DNA from: Morella rubra
Taxonomy: Eukaryota; Streptophyta; Magnoliopsida; Fagales; Myricaceae
Reading direction: 5' to 3'
Assembly: GCA_003952965.2 (NCBI GenBank)
Contig: CM025853.1
Coordinates: forward strand, 10,673,161 to 10,737,160
DNA length: 64,000 nt
Of the stretch, positions 10,761-22,280 are shown one piece after another. A model generated the notes under the pieces. The model was not told the origin of the DNA. It worked only from the letters and a program-made list of their open reading frames with translations, and searched no databases. The stretch's first letter is position 1, and every line of letters begins with the position of its first letter. The position numbers and the translations under genes are program-made.

Positions 10761-12779
10761 AGGAAAATTGACATTTTAATCCTAGGTTTTGTCCTTTTTA
10801 GCATTTTGGTCTTTAGGAATTAAACCCTAACAAAATAATCCCCAAACTATCATCTTTTGACAAAATTATCCTTCCGTCAGGGTTTTGTGTGCTTATTTAA
10901 CGGCAGAGCATTCCACGCTGACAAATTTTCCACTTGGCACTGCACAAGCCAAGTCAGCTGTCATTTTGTCCATTAGGAAATTGAAACGGTGTTCTGCCTT
11001 TTATATTCATCCACGAAACTAAAATGCAACCAGGGTTTTACTCTGTCATTGCACTTCTTGGAGCTTCATTTTAATCAAACGGCGCCGTGCAAGATAAAGG
11101 TTATAGAGAAATTGAATGGCCATTGTCTCCCCCTCCGTCTTCTTCCTCTCCATCTCCTTTCCAAAAACCCTACACCTCCCACTCACTCAACACGGTCCAT
11201 TAATCCAAGAACCCATCTCTTATCTTTTCCTCACTACCTCAACACTATCATCATCCTCATCATCGTCCCCCATCAGAGCCTCCTCGCAATCACCATCGTC
11301 TTCATGGCCGGAACTACCTCACGAAACCATTAAAAACCCGAACCCGCACTCTACCAAACCATCAAGTCCTTCCTCAGAATCACCTTTACCCACCATAGCT
11401 TCTACAGCCATGGCATCATTTCTCTTATCAAGGATCCGGTTTGACCCCGAGACCCTTGTTGCCCCAGTGCCCACCCAAGAACTCAACAGAGAGAGCAGTG
11501 GTTTTGTAATTACACGCTTTGACCTTAAGAAAAAGCTGAAAGTTGTAGACTTTGTGATTGAAGTGAAACCCGCCGACCAGGCTTGGCATTTGTTGAAAAC
11601 CCAGATTTGTAGCTACAGCCAAGAGCTCAAATTCGCTACAGATGGGTTCCAAGAGATAGTGGCAACAGACTTGTTATGCCACAAGGCCTATTACAACGAC
11701 ATTAGGGAGTGTTTGGAAATGGCTTGTGAACTCATGGACTGGTCAAAAGAAATCGAGGCGGCCATGGACAAGTGCGCGGATAATGATATCAGGTATTGTT
11801 TGAGACATTTCAAGGACTTGGTCGCTTAAGTAAGGGATTCTAAAGGGACAGTCTTCAGTGCATTGAAGTATTTTCAAGAGCTTAAACTGGAGGAGGATCG
11901 CGAGCCATCGCAAAAAGCACTTATTTTGAAACTTTATGATCGATGAGGACTTCATTGCTTTTTATTGTGGAAACTCATCAAACTGTAAATTATCAGTTAA
12001 TACACATTATAGAAAGCCCTAATGAAATGTAATGTTTGGTGAAGTGGTTATCGGTGTGCCTCTGCACCCTCAACTTCTCTCGCCTCCCCCTCATCATCAC
12101 AGCACATTCTCGTTTCAAGAGCTTCACAAACAAAATGTTACCGGGAAGGTGGACGAGAAAGGTACCAATACTGAGTGGGGCCCTAGAAAAAAGTTATCCT
12201 TTGACACCATTCGTGAAAGTTTACAGCATCTAAGGCCATCATCCAGGGCGCTGCAAAATGAGAGATGTGGGGACTTGCTGTCATTATCGAAATATAAGAG
12301 TAGTTTGAAGTTGAAGCCCTTGATGGATTCGAGTCCAGTGATCGGTGGGACTGATACACTGTCAGTTTCAGTTTTTGGAAAGGAGATGGAGAGGAAGAGA
12401 CGGAGGGCGAGACAATGGCGATTTGATTTCTTTATAACTTTTATCTTGCACGGCGTTATTTGACTAAAATGAAGCTCCAAGAAGTGCAACTATAGCGTAT
12501 AACTTTTGTTGCATTTTAGTTTTGCTCGATGAATATAAAAGGCACGACGCTGTTTCAATTTCCCAATGGACGGAATGGCAGCTGACTTCGCTTTTGCAGT
12601 ACCAAGTGGAAAATTTGCCAGTGTGGAACGCTCTACCATTAAACAAGCACATGAAACCCTGACAGAAGGATGGTTTTGTCAAAAATTGATAGTTTGGGGA
12701 TTATTTTATTAGAGTTTAATTCTTAAGGACCAAATCGCTAAAATGGACAAAACCAAGGTATTAAAATGCTAATTTTCCT
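10761..12779. mobile_element. Mutator-like TIR element, Pack-MULE candidate (~2.0 kb)
   Basis: The ends are AGGAAAATTGACATTTTAAT on the left and, in reverse complement, AGGAAAATTAGCATTTTAAT on the right. The terminal inverted repeats run about 405 bp (10761-11168 and 12376-12779) and stay aligned to the shared block TCTCCATCTCCTTTCCAAAA. AAATATT is repeated directly at the outer edges (10754-10760 and 12780-12786); 7 bp is short for a MULE, so the superfamily is not settled. No transposase is present. The ~1.2-kb interior carries two unrelated-looking coding-type segments (to 11829 on +, and about 12110-12460 on +), as in gene-fragment-carrying Pack-MULEs. The element sits inside the minus-strand CACTA ORF and is therefore younger than it. 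Confidence 0.7.
11116..11829 (+). CDS. Unrecognised ORF carried by the TIR element (237 aa)
   Basis: The frame opens with ATG inside the left inverted repeat and is uninterrupted for 237 codons. Residues 1-110 are Ser/Pro/Thr-rich and low in complexity, resembling an organelle-type presequence or translated leader. Residues 110-237 look like genuine protein, with mixed hydrophobic and charged residues and a Cys/His-containing helix-rich tail (KAYYNDIRECLEMACELM). I do not recognise the family; a helical-repeat protein such as PPR is possible but no PPR consensus is clear. After the stop the same register continues protein-like for about 40 codons, which suggests a truncated captured gene. The right inverted repeat carries a mirror copy of the start region. 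Confidence 0.4.
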   Translation: MAIVSPSVFFLSISFPKTLHLPLTQHGPLIQEPISYLFLTTSTLSSSSSSSPIRASSQSPSSSWPELPHETIKNPNPHSTKPSSPSSESPLPTIASTAMASFLLSRIRFDPETLVAPVPTQELNRESSGFVITRFDLKKKLKVVDFVIEVKPADQAWHLLKTQICSYSQELKFATDGFQEIVATDLLCHKAYYNDIRECLEMACELMDWSKEIEAAMDKCADNDIRYCLRHFKDLVA

Positions 12780-13189
12780 AAATATTAAAATTTAATAATA
12801 CATAATATAAATTTACACAACTTACAAAATTTTTCCATGCACTATCTAATGTCCACGTGCCGTCATTATTAGTATGTGTTTTTTTGTATAGCAATGTAGA
12901 ATTATTCTGAATTTTTCTACACACCAAGAAATGACATATATATTAATTACCTTAATTATGTATTTAAGTAACAACGCTCTATTTCTTAATTGAAAATACA
13001 CTTAGATGATGAAGTTCATTACCATTAGAGCTAACGTGCCCTAGAAAGACCTTGAGCTCGAAGTGTGAGCAACCATCAGCTTATCCCTATTTTGATGGTT
13101 GATTTCACTTCTTCTCTACAATGTATATCTATCGTTTTAGTAAATAAAACATTGTATAAATAAATAAAAATATTAGATTAAACATTTTA

Positions 13190-13858
13190 CATGAAATTCT
13201 TCATGTTCGGGTACGAATGTTCTAACGCATCCTTTTTGGTGGGGAACAAAGAGTAGTACTGGTGCATTCTGTTCCAATGTGTCCTATACGCTGTGTTCAT
13301 TATCGACATCACAATGTTTCAATCTTCCGGCTGATCATAATCGAGGTTAAAGTGATTCTGAAATAAACAATGTTAGTATAATTAAACAGTAAGTAGTAAG
13401 CATAAGCATAATTTATTCTAAGTTATATTTTCCAATACTTTGTTCATTATGTAAGACTTAACCTCATTGGAGACTTTGGACCACTTGGCCGCATCCAACG
13501 ACACATGTGATGGCACGAGCGAACCAATGTGACTAGAGAGCATCAAAGATGCCTTGTCATCATTGTATGTACGACCATCGGGGATATGAACACTTAGCTT
13601 TCCTACAATACAAGCCTTCTCTAATGCAAGCCCGCGTGTCTTACCCCATACTTGTCTAATCCTGGTCGTTACTATATATGAACAAAAAACATTATTAATG
13701 AAAGTGTTAGCATACCTAAATACATGAGTCAAAAATATTAATACTAATGATGGTTTGAAATGCTTACACACACAACTACATTGAGTGGTACGTGAACAGA
13801 CCAACGGAAAAGATGATAAATCTGCTCCCTGTGAATGACTCGCCGCTGCTGAGGTCAC
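13190..13858 (-). pseudogene. CACTA-associated Transposase_24 (Ptta/En/Spm) domain
   Basis: The minus-strand frame contains the family pattern TRGLALEKACI followed by KLSVHIPDGRTYND, SSHIGSLVPSHVSL, AAKWSKVSNEVKSYI and, past a stop at 13418, HFNLDY with the RTHWNRMHQYYSLF block near 13330-13230. Transposase_24 proteins are encoded by CACTA elements and are thought to bind element ends; they are not the DDE enzyme. An insert of non-matching sequence (13640-13780) interrupts the N-terminal part and may be an intron. It lies in the same orientation as, and downstream of, the DUF4216 and Transpos_assoc remnants at 14.0-14.9 kb, as expected for one CACTA unit. Confidence 0.7.
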
Positions 13859-14039
13859 AGTACGATCACTAGCACCAACTGGTCTAGTACCCGAATCGCA
13901 CTAAAGACATTTTCCTCCAACTGCCATGGCGACGTCCTGTGACTGCATAAGCATAACAAGTGAAAACTCTATTAATATTAAAGAAATAATATTAGATTAG
14001 ATAAATAAACATAATAATAAACAACAAAGATTCGTAAAA

Positions 14040-14448
14040 TCACTTTAATTATCAGAGTTGGGCTCTTCATAATTATCATTATCATCACATGATGACTCTT
14101 CATCACTATTCGATATTGATGTAGTGCAACGTCGTGTCTCAGTGTCATCACTGATGTAGACAAGAGGATCAGCGTCATTCCTTCTTAACAGGATCATGTT
14201 AAATTCTTTGAAATATACAAAAAGCGAAATTGACTCGTTCTCCTAGTATGCTTCCAAGTTCGATGGCCATACCCTCACTTCATTGTCCTCTTCTCCAACA
14301 AGGGACATATCATATGTATTTCTGCTTATTATATTTTGAACTATCTTCTAGTGGCTACTTAACTTCATATCATCAAGATAAAATACTTGACCACCTTGAG
14401 ATGCTAGCACGAACAAGTCGACCTTATACCACTTTCGTTATGTGTTGA
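14040..14448 (-). pseudogene. CACTA transposase DUF4216-like tail
   Basis: The minus strand reads WYKVDLFVLASQGGQVFYLD near 14430-14370. This is the characteristic block of the DUF4216 domain at the C-terminus of CACTA TNP2 transposases (family consensus near PFVLASQAQQVFYLDD). It is followed by SRNTYDMSLVGEEDNEV and, nearer 14180, NDADPLVYISDDTETRR. In-frame stops occur after LSSH and after NLEAY. It lies between the Transpos_assoc remnant and the Transposase_24 ORF, the expected place. Confidence 0.7.
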
Positions 14449-14689
14449 TGCTTCGAAAACTTGACATACCCCCGGATACAATTCTCGTTCAGGATCCTCC
14501 CATAACATGTCATATGCGAAAAATCTATCCCAGACCCTGATTCAAATGGCATTGTGCCAGCACTATCAGCGGCTTCTGCGGCCTCAAAGTCCTCTAAAAT
14601 GTCTTTGATGTCATCGTTTATATTCTCCTCAAATTTCCCACTACCTAGCCTGACTCCCGTTTAGTCATTGCCTGGCCGGAAGAGGTGAT

Positions 14690-14857
14690 TTTTGGAATTA
14701 GTTCTTCATGCAGTACCTAATCAATATAAATTTTTTCTAACCCATTTATGAATAGGTGATCCTCCATATCTTGAATAGCTTGGAACAAAACATTCTTACA
14801 TTTTCGACAAGGGCACCTTATTTCACCACAATTATCCGCGAAGTTTCTGGAAATACT
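14690..14857 (-). pseudogene. CACTA Transpos_assoc zinc-ribbon domain
   Basis: The minus-strand reading includes MSISRNFADNCGEIRCPC, RKCKNVLFQAIQDMEDHL and FINGLEKIYID, then a stop where the family has Trp, then VLHEE. CPCxxCxN, HLxxxGxxxxYxxW and HxE are the hallmarks of the Transpos_assoc domain at the N-terminus of CACTA TNP2 proteins. The Trp-to-stop change and the missing catalytic core show the copy is dead. Confidence 0.75.
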
Positions 14858-14890
14858 CATAAATGCTCAGACACCTTCCTTTTACTTCAC

Positions 14891-16260
14891 ACCAAACCTA
14901 TTTAGTTCATGAATCCAGCTATTATATATTATTATGCCTTCAGTAATAGATATGCATATAACAACCAGAAAATAATCATGCACACAGTTATGGTAGTTCA
15001 AGTCCAACACCTTATTTCTCCAGGTGATAGGTCATACACCATTCAGGATTAGACTATCCATAATATTCGTAAATGTCCCGATCATTATGCCAGACGCATT
15101 AGAAATTCTGGTAGCATCTCCCCTTAATCCCCAGATACAAGCATTCAATAGTGAAGTTACATGCCCGCCGTCAAATGGCGTGTAAGCACAACGCTAAATA
15201 TGCATCTGAAGGACAAAAGGAGAGTGACGCTGAAATTTCTAACTACATCAAGCACAATGACCAAAACATTTACATACATTACGGATAGCCTAATCCCAAA
15301 TTGTCACAACTTGGACAATTCGGGAATTACTGCTCGTTCAACAACTAAATTGCACTGTAATTCTTAAACGGGTCTAAGAACTAAATGCAAAACAAAACAA
15401 AAGACCAAAAAAGAATTAACATAAACACCGTTCGAACAGGCACAACCAAAAAGATGTCATTTCATAAATCCACCATCTGCACACCACAGCAATGGTCCGA
15501 ACAAGCATCGATTGCTAGAAATACCGTTCGGAAAGTTACAATAATCGTCTGGCCTGTGATTGTCGAAGAAGCAAAGTGTTCGAAAAATCACCCATTGGCA
15601 ATTATTTTCAATCTAAAAAAAAACCTAAACTTTAACATTTTCACATCAAATCAAATCCAAATAGCCCAAACACGATTATAAGCTACCCAAAACATTAAAC
15701 ATCAAAAATCAAACAAAAAAACATGTTTTCACCCGAAACCCAAAACCCCCGTACCTCTTAATCGAACAAATCTTCGAAATCTCCCTTCTATAGCACACTT
15801 TCCACTGATTTTCTACAATAGAACAAGCATTTAAGTTGTTAGATGCATCGAACTCACAATTATAATCGAACAAACACAAAAAAAAAATAAAAATTAAGAT
15901 GGAAAACCAATAAACCAACTATTTCTAGAAAATGATCTCGTCTAATGCCCCAGAACCACTTCACTCTATGCTTGAAATTTGCCGCATCCGAACTTAGATA
16001 TGCTTCCACATGAATTCATCAAACTTTTCCGCCAACAAATTCGCCACATTCGCACGTATATTTGTTTCCGCATGACGTCATTTTTAGAGTCAAGAAAACG
16101 ATGTCATTTTTCGTTGGACCGTTTTAGAGACCCAGATATCGTTCAAACTTTTATAGTGATGTCCGGACGATTGGTTTTGATAGCACGATATCGTTTTCTT
16201 TAACTAAACGACAACGTTTTAACCGTCCAAACGTGTATACTTGTGTACAAACGGTATCCG
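14891..16260. other. Non-coding; possible CACTA subterminal zone at the right
   Basis: No gene recognised. Between about 15430 and 16260, variants of CCGTTCGAAC, GGTCCGAAC, ACGATRTCGTTTT and CCGTCCAAACG recur. This is the sort of short motif family found in CACTA subterminal regions and fits the upstream side of the minus-strand CACTA coding remnants. No CACTA terminus is present, so this is inference. Confidence 0.3.
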
Positions 16261-17560
16261 TCAACAAAAATCACATTAAACTTTTCTTTCCTTAATTGGT
16301 TACACCAATTGCTACATTTACATATATATAGTACTACATTTGCATATACTTTTTTAATTATATAGTACGAAATTTACATTTACATTTATAGGATACGCTA
16401 CCATTTATTTTAAATCAAAATGTTACCATTTACATTTATAGGATATGCTACCATTACTTATGCACTTAACGAATTTCATTGTGTTTTGTTACGTGTCGGG
16501 AATCTATTATTATCGAGATGGGTTGAAAGAACTCCACACTTTGGCAAAAGGAGGAAACACAAGGGCCAAATACCTCAACGCATTGGCCTATAACCATCAA
16601 GGAGGAGATACAGGAAGAACTTCTATAACCATAATGGCAGAGCTGAGGAGACAATTATCAATATAACAAATGGAAGTTGTGCGCTTTGCTTTTACAGATT
16701 GGGCTATAGCCAGATGGGTGGCAATACAAATTGAGAGAAAGAATGGAATATCTCAAAGAGGAGGCCTGATGCATCCCTAAAGAAGGCCAACCAGCATCAT
16801 TTGAAGATTGGTGGATTGCTTACAAAAAACATTTCTGCAATGTATGTTATGCGAACAAAGAATTTTTGCTTATTGTGATTTATGCTTGGGTTCCAAGGGA
16901 GAAGAAATCGAGTGGACGATTTCTCCTTGGACTGATATATAATCATTTAGTAAATAAATTCAGTTTGTTAAACATTCGCTTTGATTCACATACACACATG
17001 TATATGAAAGCATCAAGAAACATTCTCGACCTGATTCATAAATGAATCTGCCTGAGAATAGGGGGACTTTGATGATACAGAAATTGAATTATTCCAACCC
17101 AAATCAATTTGGGCCGAATGAGACGATCATACAAAAAGACTAATGACGACAAAAAGCTCAAATTGGATCAAGTCCAAGGGAAAGAAGGCCACAACGCGCA
17201 ACACATCAGTTATAAACTAACTTTTAACGTGTAATGCCCATGATCCCGAGATCTCCACGAAAAGAAACTACCTCCACACAATGAAACGTGCGAAGTGAAC
17301 GTTTTGTGAAACACGATGAGAACGAGGGATCAAATTCCCTCCTTTGAAATGTGAGGATGTGAGGAAAAGGCTATAAAAACAGAGCACCATGAAGAAGAAA
17401 GGTAAGTGACTATTGAGAAGTTCAATAGAGAAAGATTATCATATACAGACACCGACTTTATCATCAGAGGTGTCACACCCTGGTATCTGGGGTAATTTAT
17501 GTTACTTTATAGGAAGGATTACACGAAGATCGAGACACATTTATTCTGAATATTATCAAT
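16261..17560. other. Weak coding-like remnant, otherwise no gene
   Basis: The plus-strand stretch 16500-16900 has a protein-like reading (RDGLKELHTLAKGG, then AKYLNALAYNHQGG) faintly like the Sel1/F-box proteins of plants, followed by a Cys-containing segment. It is short, frame-disrupted and lacks an F-box, so I do not call a gene. The rest is AT-rich and unremarkable. Confidence 0.25.
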
Positions 17561-17587
17561 AAATCAACTGTTGGAAGCACCATTTAG

Positions 17588-19770
17588 TTACCAATTGGGC
17601 CAAAGAGTTAGCATCCCAGGATAAACAGCTAAAGCACCAAGAAAAGTGGGTGAAACAATTCTTTGGAGGTGCTGAACATCTTCTTCAATAATCCAGTCAG
17701 CTAGGTCATTCAAGTTGCAAATTTGAGAAATGAGAATTTGAGAATCACCATCTAACACAACCTTATCCCAACCAACGCCTTCAGCAACTAACAAAGTAGG
17801 CAGCAAGCCAAAGCCACACCTTTGAGGCGGTCGGATCCCCATTTCCAACCTGAATGACAAATTGTTGCCTAAATCAATTTGTGTTGGGACACAGCTGCAT
17901 CAAAGTTGATTTTAAGTGTATCCAAATCTGGCAGATCCCAGCTTCTAGGCAGAGTTGCTTGAGGCATATTCCACGCATAAAAATGCTCCTTATAATGGCA
18001 TCGAATAGTTACCAGCAAAGCTTGTAAATCCAAAGGTAGCTGCTGATGAACCACTTCATTTCTACATAACCAAATGGAATCAATCACCACTACAACATAG
18101 AGAGAAAAATCCCTCCAAAGATCTAAGTTCTACAAAGGCATATTCTGAGGTTTCAAAATGAAGTTAAGCCAATCTGAAACTGACTGGCTCGCAAAAGTCT
18201 CGACCTTCAAATGCCAAATCCTCGAACGCCAAATATAGTGTGAGACCAAACAATCCAAAAACAGATGATGAACTATTTAAATACCATATTCACAAAGGGG
18301 CCACAGAGATAACTTATCACTAGCACCAGCAATGAAACATGCAAATTTACCTCTAATTGGGAGAGAATCAGCAGCCAATTTTCATAGCAGTAAATGTAAC
18401 CAGTGCTGAATTTTCAGACACCAAATTTTTCTCCAATTAAAGAGAGCGCTATTAGGAGGAACAATGTGGCCTCGGTCACACATATAAGCAGACTTCACTG
18501 AAAACTTGCCCATAGAGTCTGGGAGCCAGCGCAAAGTATCCTCCCCAGCACCATTAGAGAGAGGAATAGCGAGAATTTCATTAGCAAACCTTGTGTCAAA
18601 AAAGGAACGAATATCGCACTCTTTCTAGCAACTATTTTCGAGTCAATAAGATCGATAACTTTATTCACCCCTCAAGGAAGAAGTGCATTAGGCTTAATAG
18701 GGGGTCGAAAGCTAGGAAGGGAAGGAATCCAAGAGTCACACCAGATATTGACATTATAACCCTTTTTAATAGACTAACACGCTCCTTTGCCAAGAAGATC
18801 TCAGGAATTCAAAATACCCTTCCAGATCCAAGTACTGTCCAGCGAAGGCTGCACATTCATAAACTTACCTCGATACAAATACTTAGCTTTCAAAACTTGC
18901 ACCTAGAAACAAGGACTATTAGACAACAACTACCACCCCAACTTCGCGATCATCGCGCGATTAATATTGTGCATTTTGTGCAAACCTAGCCCTCCTACTT
19001 TTTTAGGAGTGCAAATAGAAGACCATGCCTTAGGGTGATAGTAACGCTTGGAGTCCTCAGAAAAACCCCACCAAAAATTTTTAAGCAGTGAATCGATCTA
19101 GTAGCAGACTGCTTTAAGAAGAAGAAAAATAGGCATACTATAAGACAAGAGCGCCAAAGTGACAGATTGGATCAACATAGGACATCCTGCTTGCGATAAG
19201 GCCCTAGCCTTCTACCCTATGACTTTACGCTGAACCTTATCAAGGTTTTCCTAGAAAGCTAATTTTTTTGAAAGGGGGAGACTAGAAGGAAGCCCCAAAT
19301 ACTTACTTGGATCCAAGGAGCAACGAAGATGAAAGGAAGCACAAATCTGCTCACAATCCCTTGGAGCCAGATTCTTACTAAAGGTTAAGAGAGATTTAGA
19401 GAGGTTTATAGTTTGTCTAGTCCAAAGCTCGAAAGTAAACAAAATCTCCTTAAGTGTCCCAGCTGCTCGCTTGTTAGCCCTGTAAAACATCATCAAATCA
19501 TTGGCAAATAGTTAAGTGGGAAATAGAGGGGGCATTTCTCGCAATTTTTATGCCATGAAGGAGTCCAGTCTGTTCTGCATGGTAGATCTAGCGCAAAAGC
19601 ACCTCCGTAACCAAAATGAAGCATAAAGGTGAGAGATTATTGCCCTAATGGAGCCCACGCGAAGGCTTAAAAAAACCAAACGGACTACCATTGAGAAGCA
19701 TAGAAAAGCTCACAGTAGAGACGCACTGATGGATAAGCTATCTCCAGAACTAAGAGAAACCACAACAACA
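17588..19770 (-). mobile_element. L1-type LINE, 3' half: RT end, zf-RVT and RNase H
   Basis: On the minus strand the reverse transcriptase C-terminal half begins with CVSTVSFSMLLNGSPFGFF (about 19715) and SRGLH-GNNLSPLCFIL. It continues to HGIKIARNAPSISHL, the catalytic motif as FANDLMMFY (FADD expected), INLSKSLLTFSKN and DPSKYLGLPSSL. A Cys/His-poor zf-RVT-type stretch lies near 18480-18280. The plant-LINE RNase H domain follows: LDTLKINFDAAV (17925) and VVLDGDSQILISQICNL (17750). One of the two catalytic Asp of the RT motif reads Asn, and frame changes and stops separate the parts. Nothing of ORF1 or the endonuclease is attached, which is usual for 5'-truncated LINEs. Confidence 0.85.
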
Positions 19771-20271
19771 AAGTCATGGGTTTTGAAAGTTATGGGTCTC
19801 AAATTGTTGGATTGAAAAATAAGGGTAACAACTTGATTTTTGCTCAAACATAGGGGGCTAACTATGAGTTTACCCCAAAATTTCGTCACAAAGTAGACAC
19901 CAACAAAAAGATCATCATACCTATCTCATCCCTTGGCCAGGTGCTAGCACTAGCGTAGGAATTTTGTTTTAGTGGTGCTTCTATTTTCTTCAACCATAAG
20001 GACAAGGAGAATATAAAGTTAAAACAATTTGCCTATTTTAATTACAAACTCACATAGCAACAAGAGGAAAAAAAAATCAAAACCTGCCGAGATATCTATC
20101 TAGTCATCAATAGCCTCTTAGCAAATGCAATATCTATGTCCTTCTCCTTGAAAAACAGTTTGACAACAACATTCCCGTTTTAATGTTAGAAATAAAATAT
20201 GAATCAGCCTAGTAAATTAAAGAGTTTCAAGAGCATCATCCTTCTTCTAATTGGTAACAAGAAAATAAATA

Positions 20272-21500
20272 GCACTACAAAAAAAAAAAAAAAAACTTTT
20301 AGTGACAAAATTTTTGTCACTTCAAAAATTTTAAATAGTAGTACGTTTCGTCAGAGTCACGCTAAAATTTTTTTGGTGACGAGTTTCGTCACGAAAAGTT
20401 TTTAGTGACAAAACTTTTTTCATCACTAATGAGATATTGTGACGATAATTTTCGTCACGAAAAGTAATGTTTGATCGCCCAATATAAGATGTATCGGAAT
20501 AAAGACGATCGATTGAATTGGAGACAGAGACGATCAATCGTTAACGGCCATGATTGGACGGTCCAACTAGTAATCGATCTTACTGGTGTTTATAACCAAT
20601 CGACGATTGTTGGGCGATCGAATGCTAAGATCCACCAATGATCAGACAATCGTTTTGTTATGATCGAACGCGACACGTAAACGATCTGTCAGAAATTTTC
20701 GGACGATCAAACGGTAAACATTTACGATCGGTCAAGATTATTTGGATGATCAAACGGTTAATTTATTCGATCAGACGTGTCAAATGTACAATTGATCATT
20801 TAAGCATTTACAATCAGATGTTCTCTCTGAGCCGATCAAACGGTTTAGTTGGATAATCCAACATTTAATTTGTTACCAATCGGACACCTTTCATAATTGT
20901 CATTCGATCGCATGCATTGCCGATAGAATGATTAGTTGATCGATCGAACATTGTTTTAGGCGTTTCACTTGTTATCGATCGGATGGTGGTCCCTTTTTAC
21001 CGCTAACGATTGATCACCTAAATGGTCCATCGAAAGGTATTAACAGAATACATTTTTTTTAAAGCGATAATAAATGAAAATGTTATATAACACGTACTAT
21101 TAAAGTAACAATACATTAATACTCTCATTCATAAACATCAATAATATTACATAATTACTAGTAATTAAACAGAAAATTACATCGTACTAGTATAATGTAG
21201 CAATCATAAAAGAAAAATACACCATCTCACATCTACCTGTGTCGAGACCCAAACTGGCCCGATAGTCACTTTGTCATGTCGTTCATTTTTTGCTCCAGCT
21301 CTTTTGATATTTCTACCCGTAAGCGCTCTTGCTCCAACCGCATGCGCTCCTGCTCCACCTGCTACTCCTCAAGGTGGTCTCATAGCGTGGCTTCCATCTT
21401 AGCTTGCTTTTTCATAAAATCTTGCAAGGCTTTCTCTCTAACAGCCCTCATCGCATATATCTCACGTCAATATCGAGAATCTACGTTACTTTCAACATAA
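20272..21500. mobile_element. CACTA element end with dense GATC-motif subterminal array
   Basis: The sequence CACTACAAAAAAAAAAAA at about 20272 is a CACTA terminus. It is followed by inverted TTTAGTGAC / GTCACGAAA motifs (20300-20465), then about 560 bp packed with GATC-centred motifs such as CGATCGAAC and GATCAAACGGT. Beyond lies the C-terminal coil of a CACTA ORF on the minus strand (21262-21470). This order, terminus then motif array then 3' end of the ORF, is what a CACTA 3' end should show. The element is truncated near 21500, where unrelated sequence starts. No partner terminus was found. Confidence 0.6.
21262..21470 (-). pseudogene. CACTA ORF coiled-coil C-terminus
   Basis: The minus-strand reading contains MRAVREKALQDFMKKQAK, MEATL, then VEQERMRLEQERLRVEISK and ELEQKMNDM. 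This is a Glu/Gln/Arg coiled coil like the tail of En/Spm Transposase_24 ORFs and comparable with the one at 10225-10640. Two stops interrupt it. It is read toward the CACTA terminus at 20272. Confidence 0.5.
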
Positions 21501-22280
21501 ATTTTTAAACTGTAAAATTTTTTTGCCCATCCAAACACAGGCTTTAGTATTGATCACGTCTGGTGGGAAATCGGATTAGTTCTGGTGCACAATATTTTCC
21601 AACATGTACAAACACTTTGCGCCAATTTTTCCCTTCATCTGTTGGGTTCGCCTTATGTGGGCTTTTATTGCTATTTTGGATCTGTGGATCTTAGTAGGGC
21701 CACAGTATTAGTTTGGACTCATCAAGAACAAATTTTTGATGCACAATTAAACGACTTCTTCGTGACATGACCCATAAAGCCACAGGGCTCAGACAAAGAA
21801 TTAAGCCACACACAGAACCCCATGTGGACACACTGTGCACCTACACAGCCAATACGACACACTCTGTCTAACGTACTACTGAAAACATGATACTTTCCTC
21901 ATCCTTATTTGGGTAGGGTTGTCGATCTTGGTGTCTTGTTTCCCATATCTGCAGCCTTCAGGTTTCGTGTCTGCTAAAAACACAGTTGATGTCTTGGTGA
22001 TGGATCTTGTGGGCTTGTAAAGGAAAATACCCCGAGAATTAAATTGCGAGTTTTTTTTTTTGTCGTACAATCAAAGGCCACCGTGGATTGCTTAGGAAAA
22101 CATCACTTTCTGGCGTGGTATCCTTGTTTTGACAAATCCCCCAAAACCCTCTCAATTATGAAACCCCACAACTCTTTCCTCTTCTGAATACTCCTCTATG
22201 GCCTTTAATCCTTGTTTTCATCACCATTTGATTCCAATTCCTTCACTGCCAATACAGTAGCGTTTCACTCCTACGCTCCC
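21501..22280 (+). promoter_or_regulatory. Upstream region of the eIF2B-delta gene
   Basis: This is the 5' flank and probable leader of the gene at 22281. No other coding region is seen. A pyrimidine-rich, CT-laden zone at 22160-22280 (CCTCTTCTGAATACTCCTC) is typical of plant 5' leaders. The reading frame is open upstream of the chosen ATG back to about 22212, but without an ATG. No confident TATA box or operator could be assigned. Confidence 0.45.

Larger units (their letters stand above)
10225..14890 (-). mobile_element. Decayed CACTA (En/Spm) element, minus strand, interrupted by a TIR element
   Basis: Read right to left, this shows the standard order of a plant CACTA element. The Transpos_assoc zinc-ribbon domain (14857-14690) comes first, then a DUF4216-like segment (14448-14040). 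The Transposase_24 (Ptta/En/Spm) region follows (13858-13190), and after the foreign 10761-12779 insertion comes its C-terminal coiled coil (10640-10225). The catalytic Transposase_21 (TNP2) core that should lie between the first two is missing, so the element is internally deleted. Several stops and frame changes are present. No CACTA terminus was found at either outer side, so the limits given are those of recognisable coding remnants. Confidence 0.75.

Noticed and set aside
16445-16900. Possible F-box/Sel1-like protein remnant.
   Set aside because: Similarity is faint, the F-box is absent and the frame is broken; reported only as a weak remark.
18071-18090. CACTACAACATAG resembling a CACTA end.
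   Set aside because: It lies within LINE coding sequence, lacks the AAGAAA continuation and has no partner or subterminal repeats.
18591-18989. 132-codon plus-strand frame.
   Set aside because: It is the complementary strand of the LINE remnant read on the minus strand.
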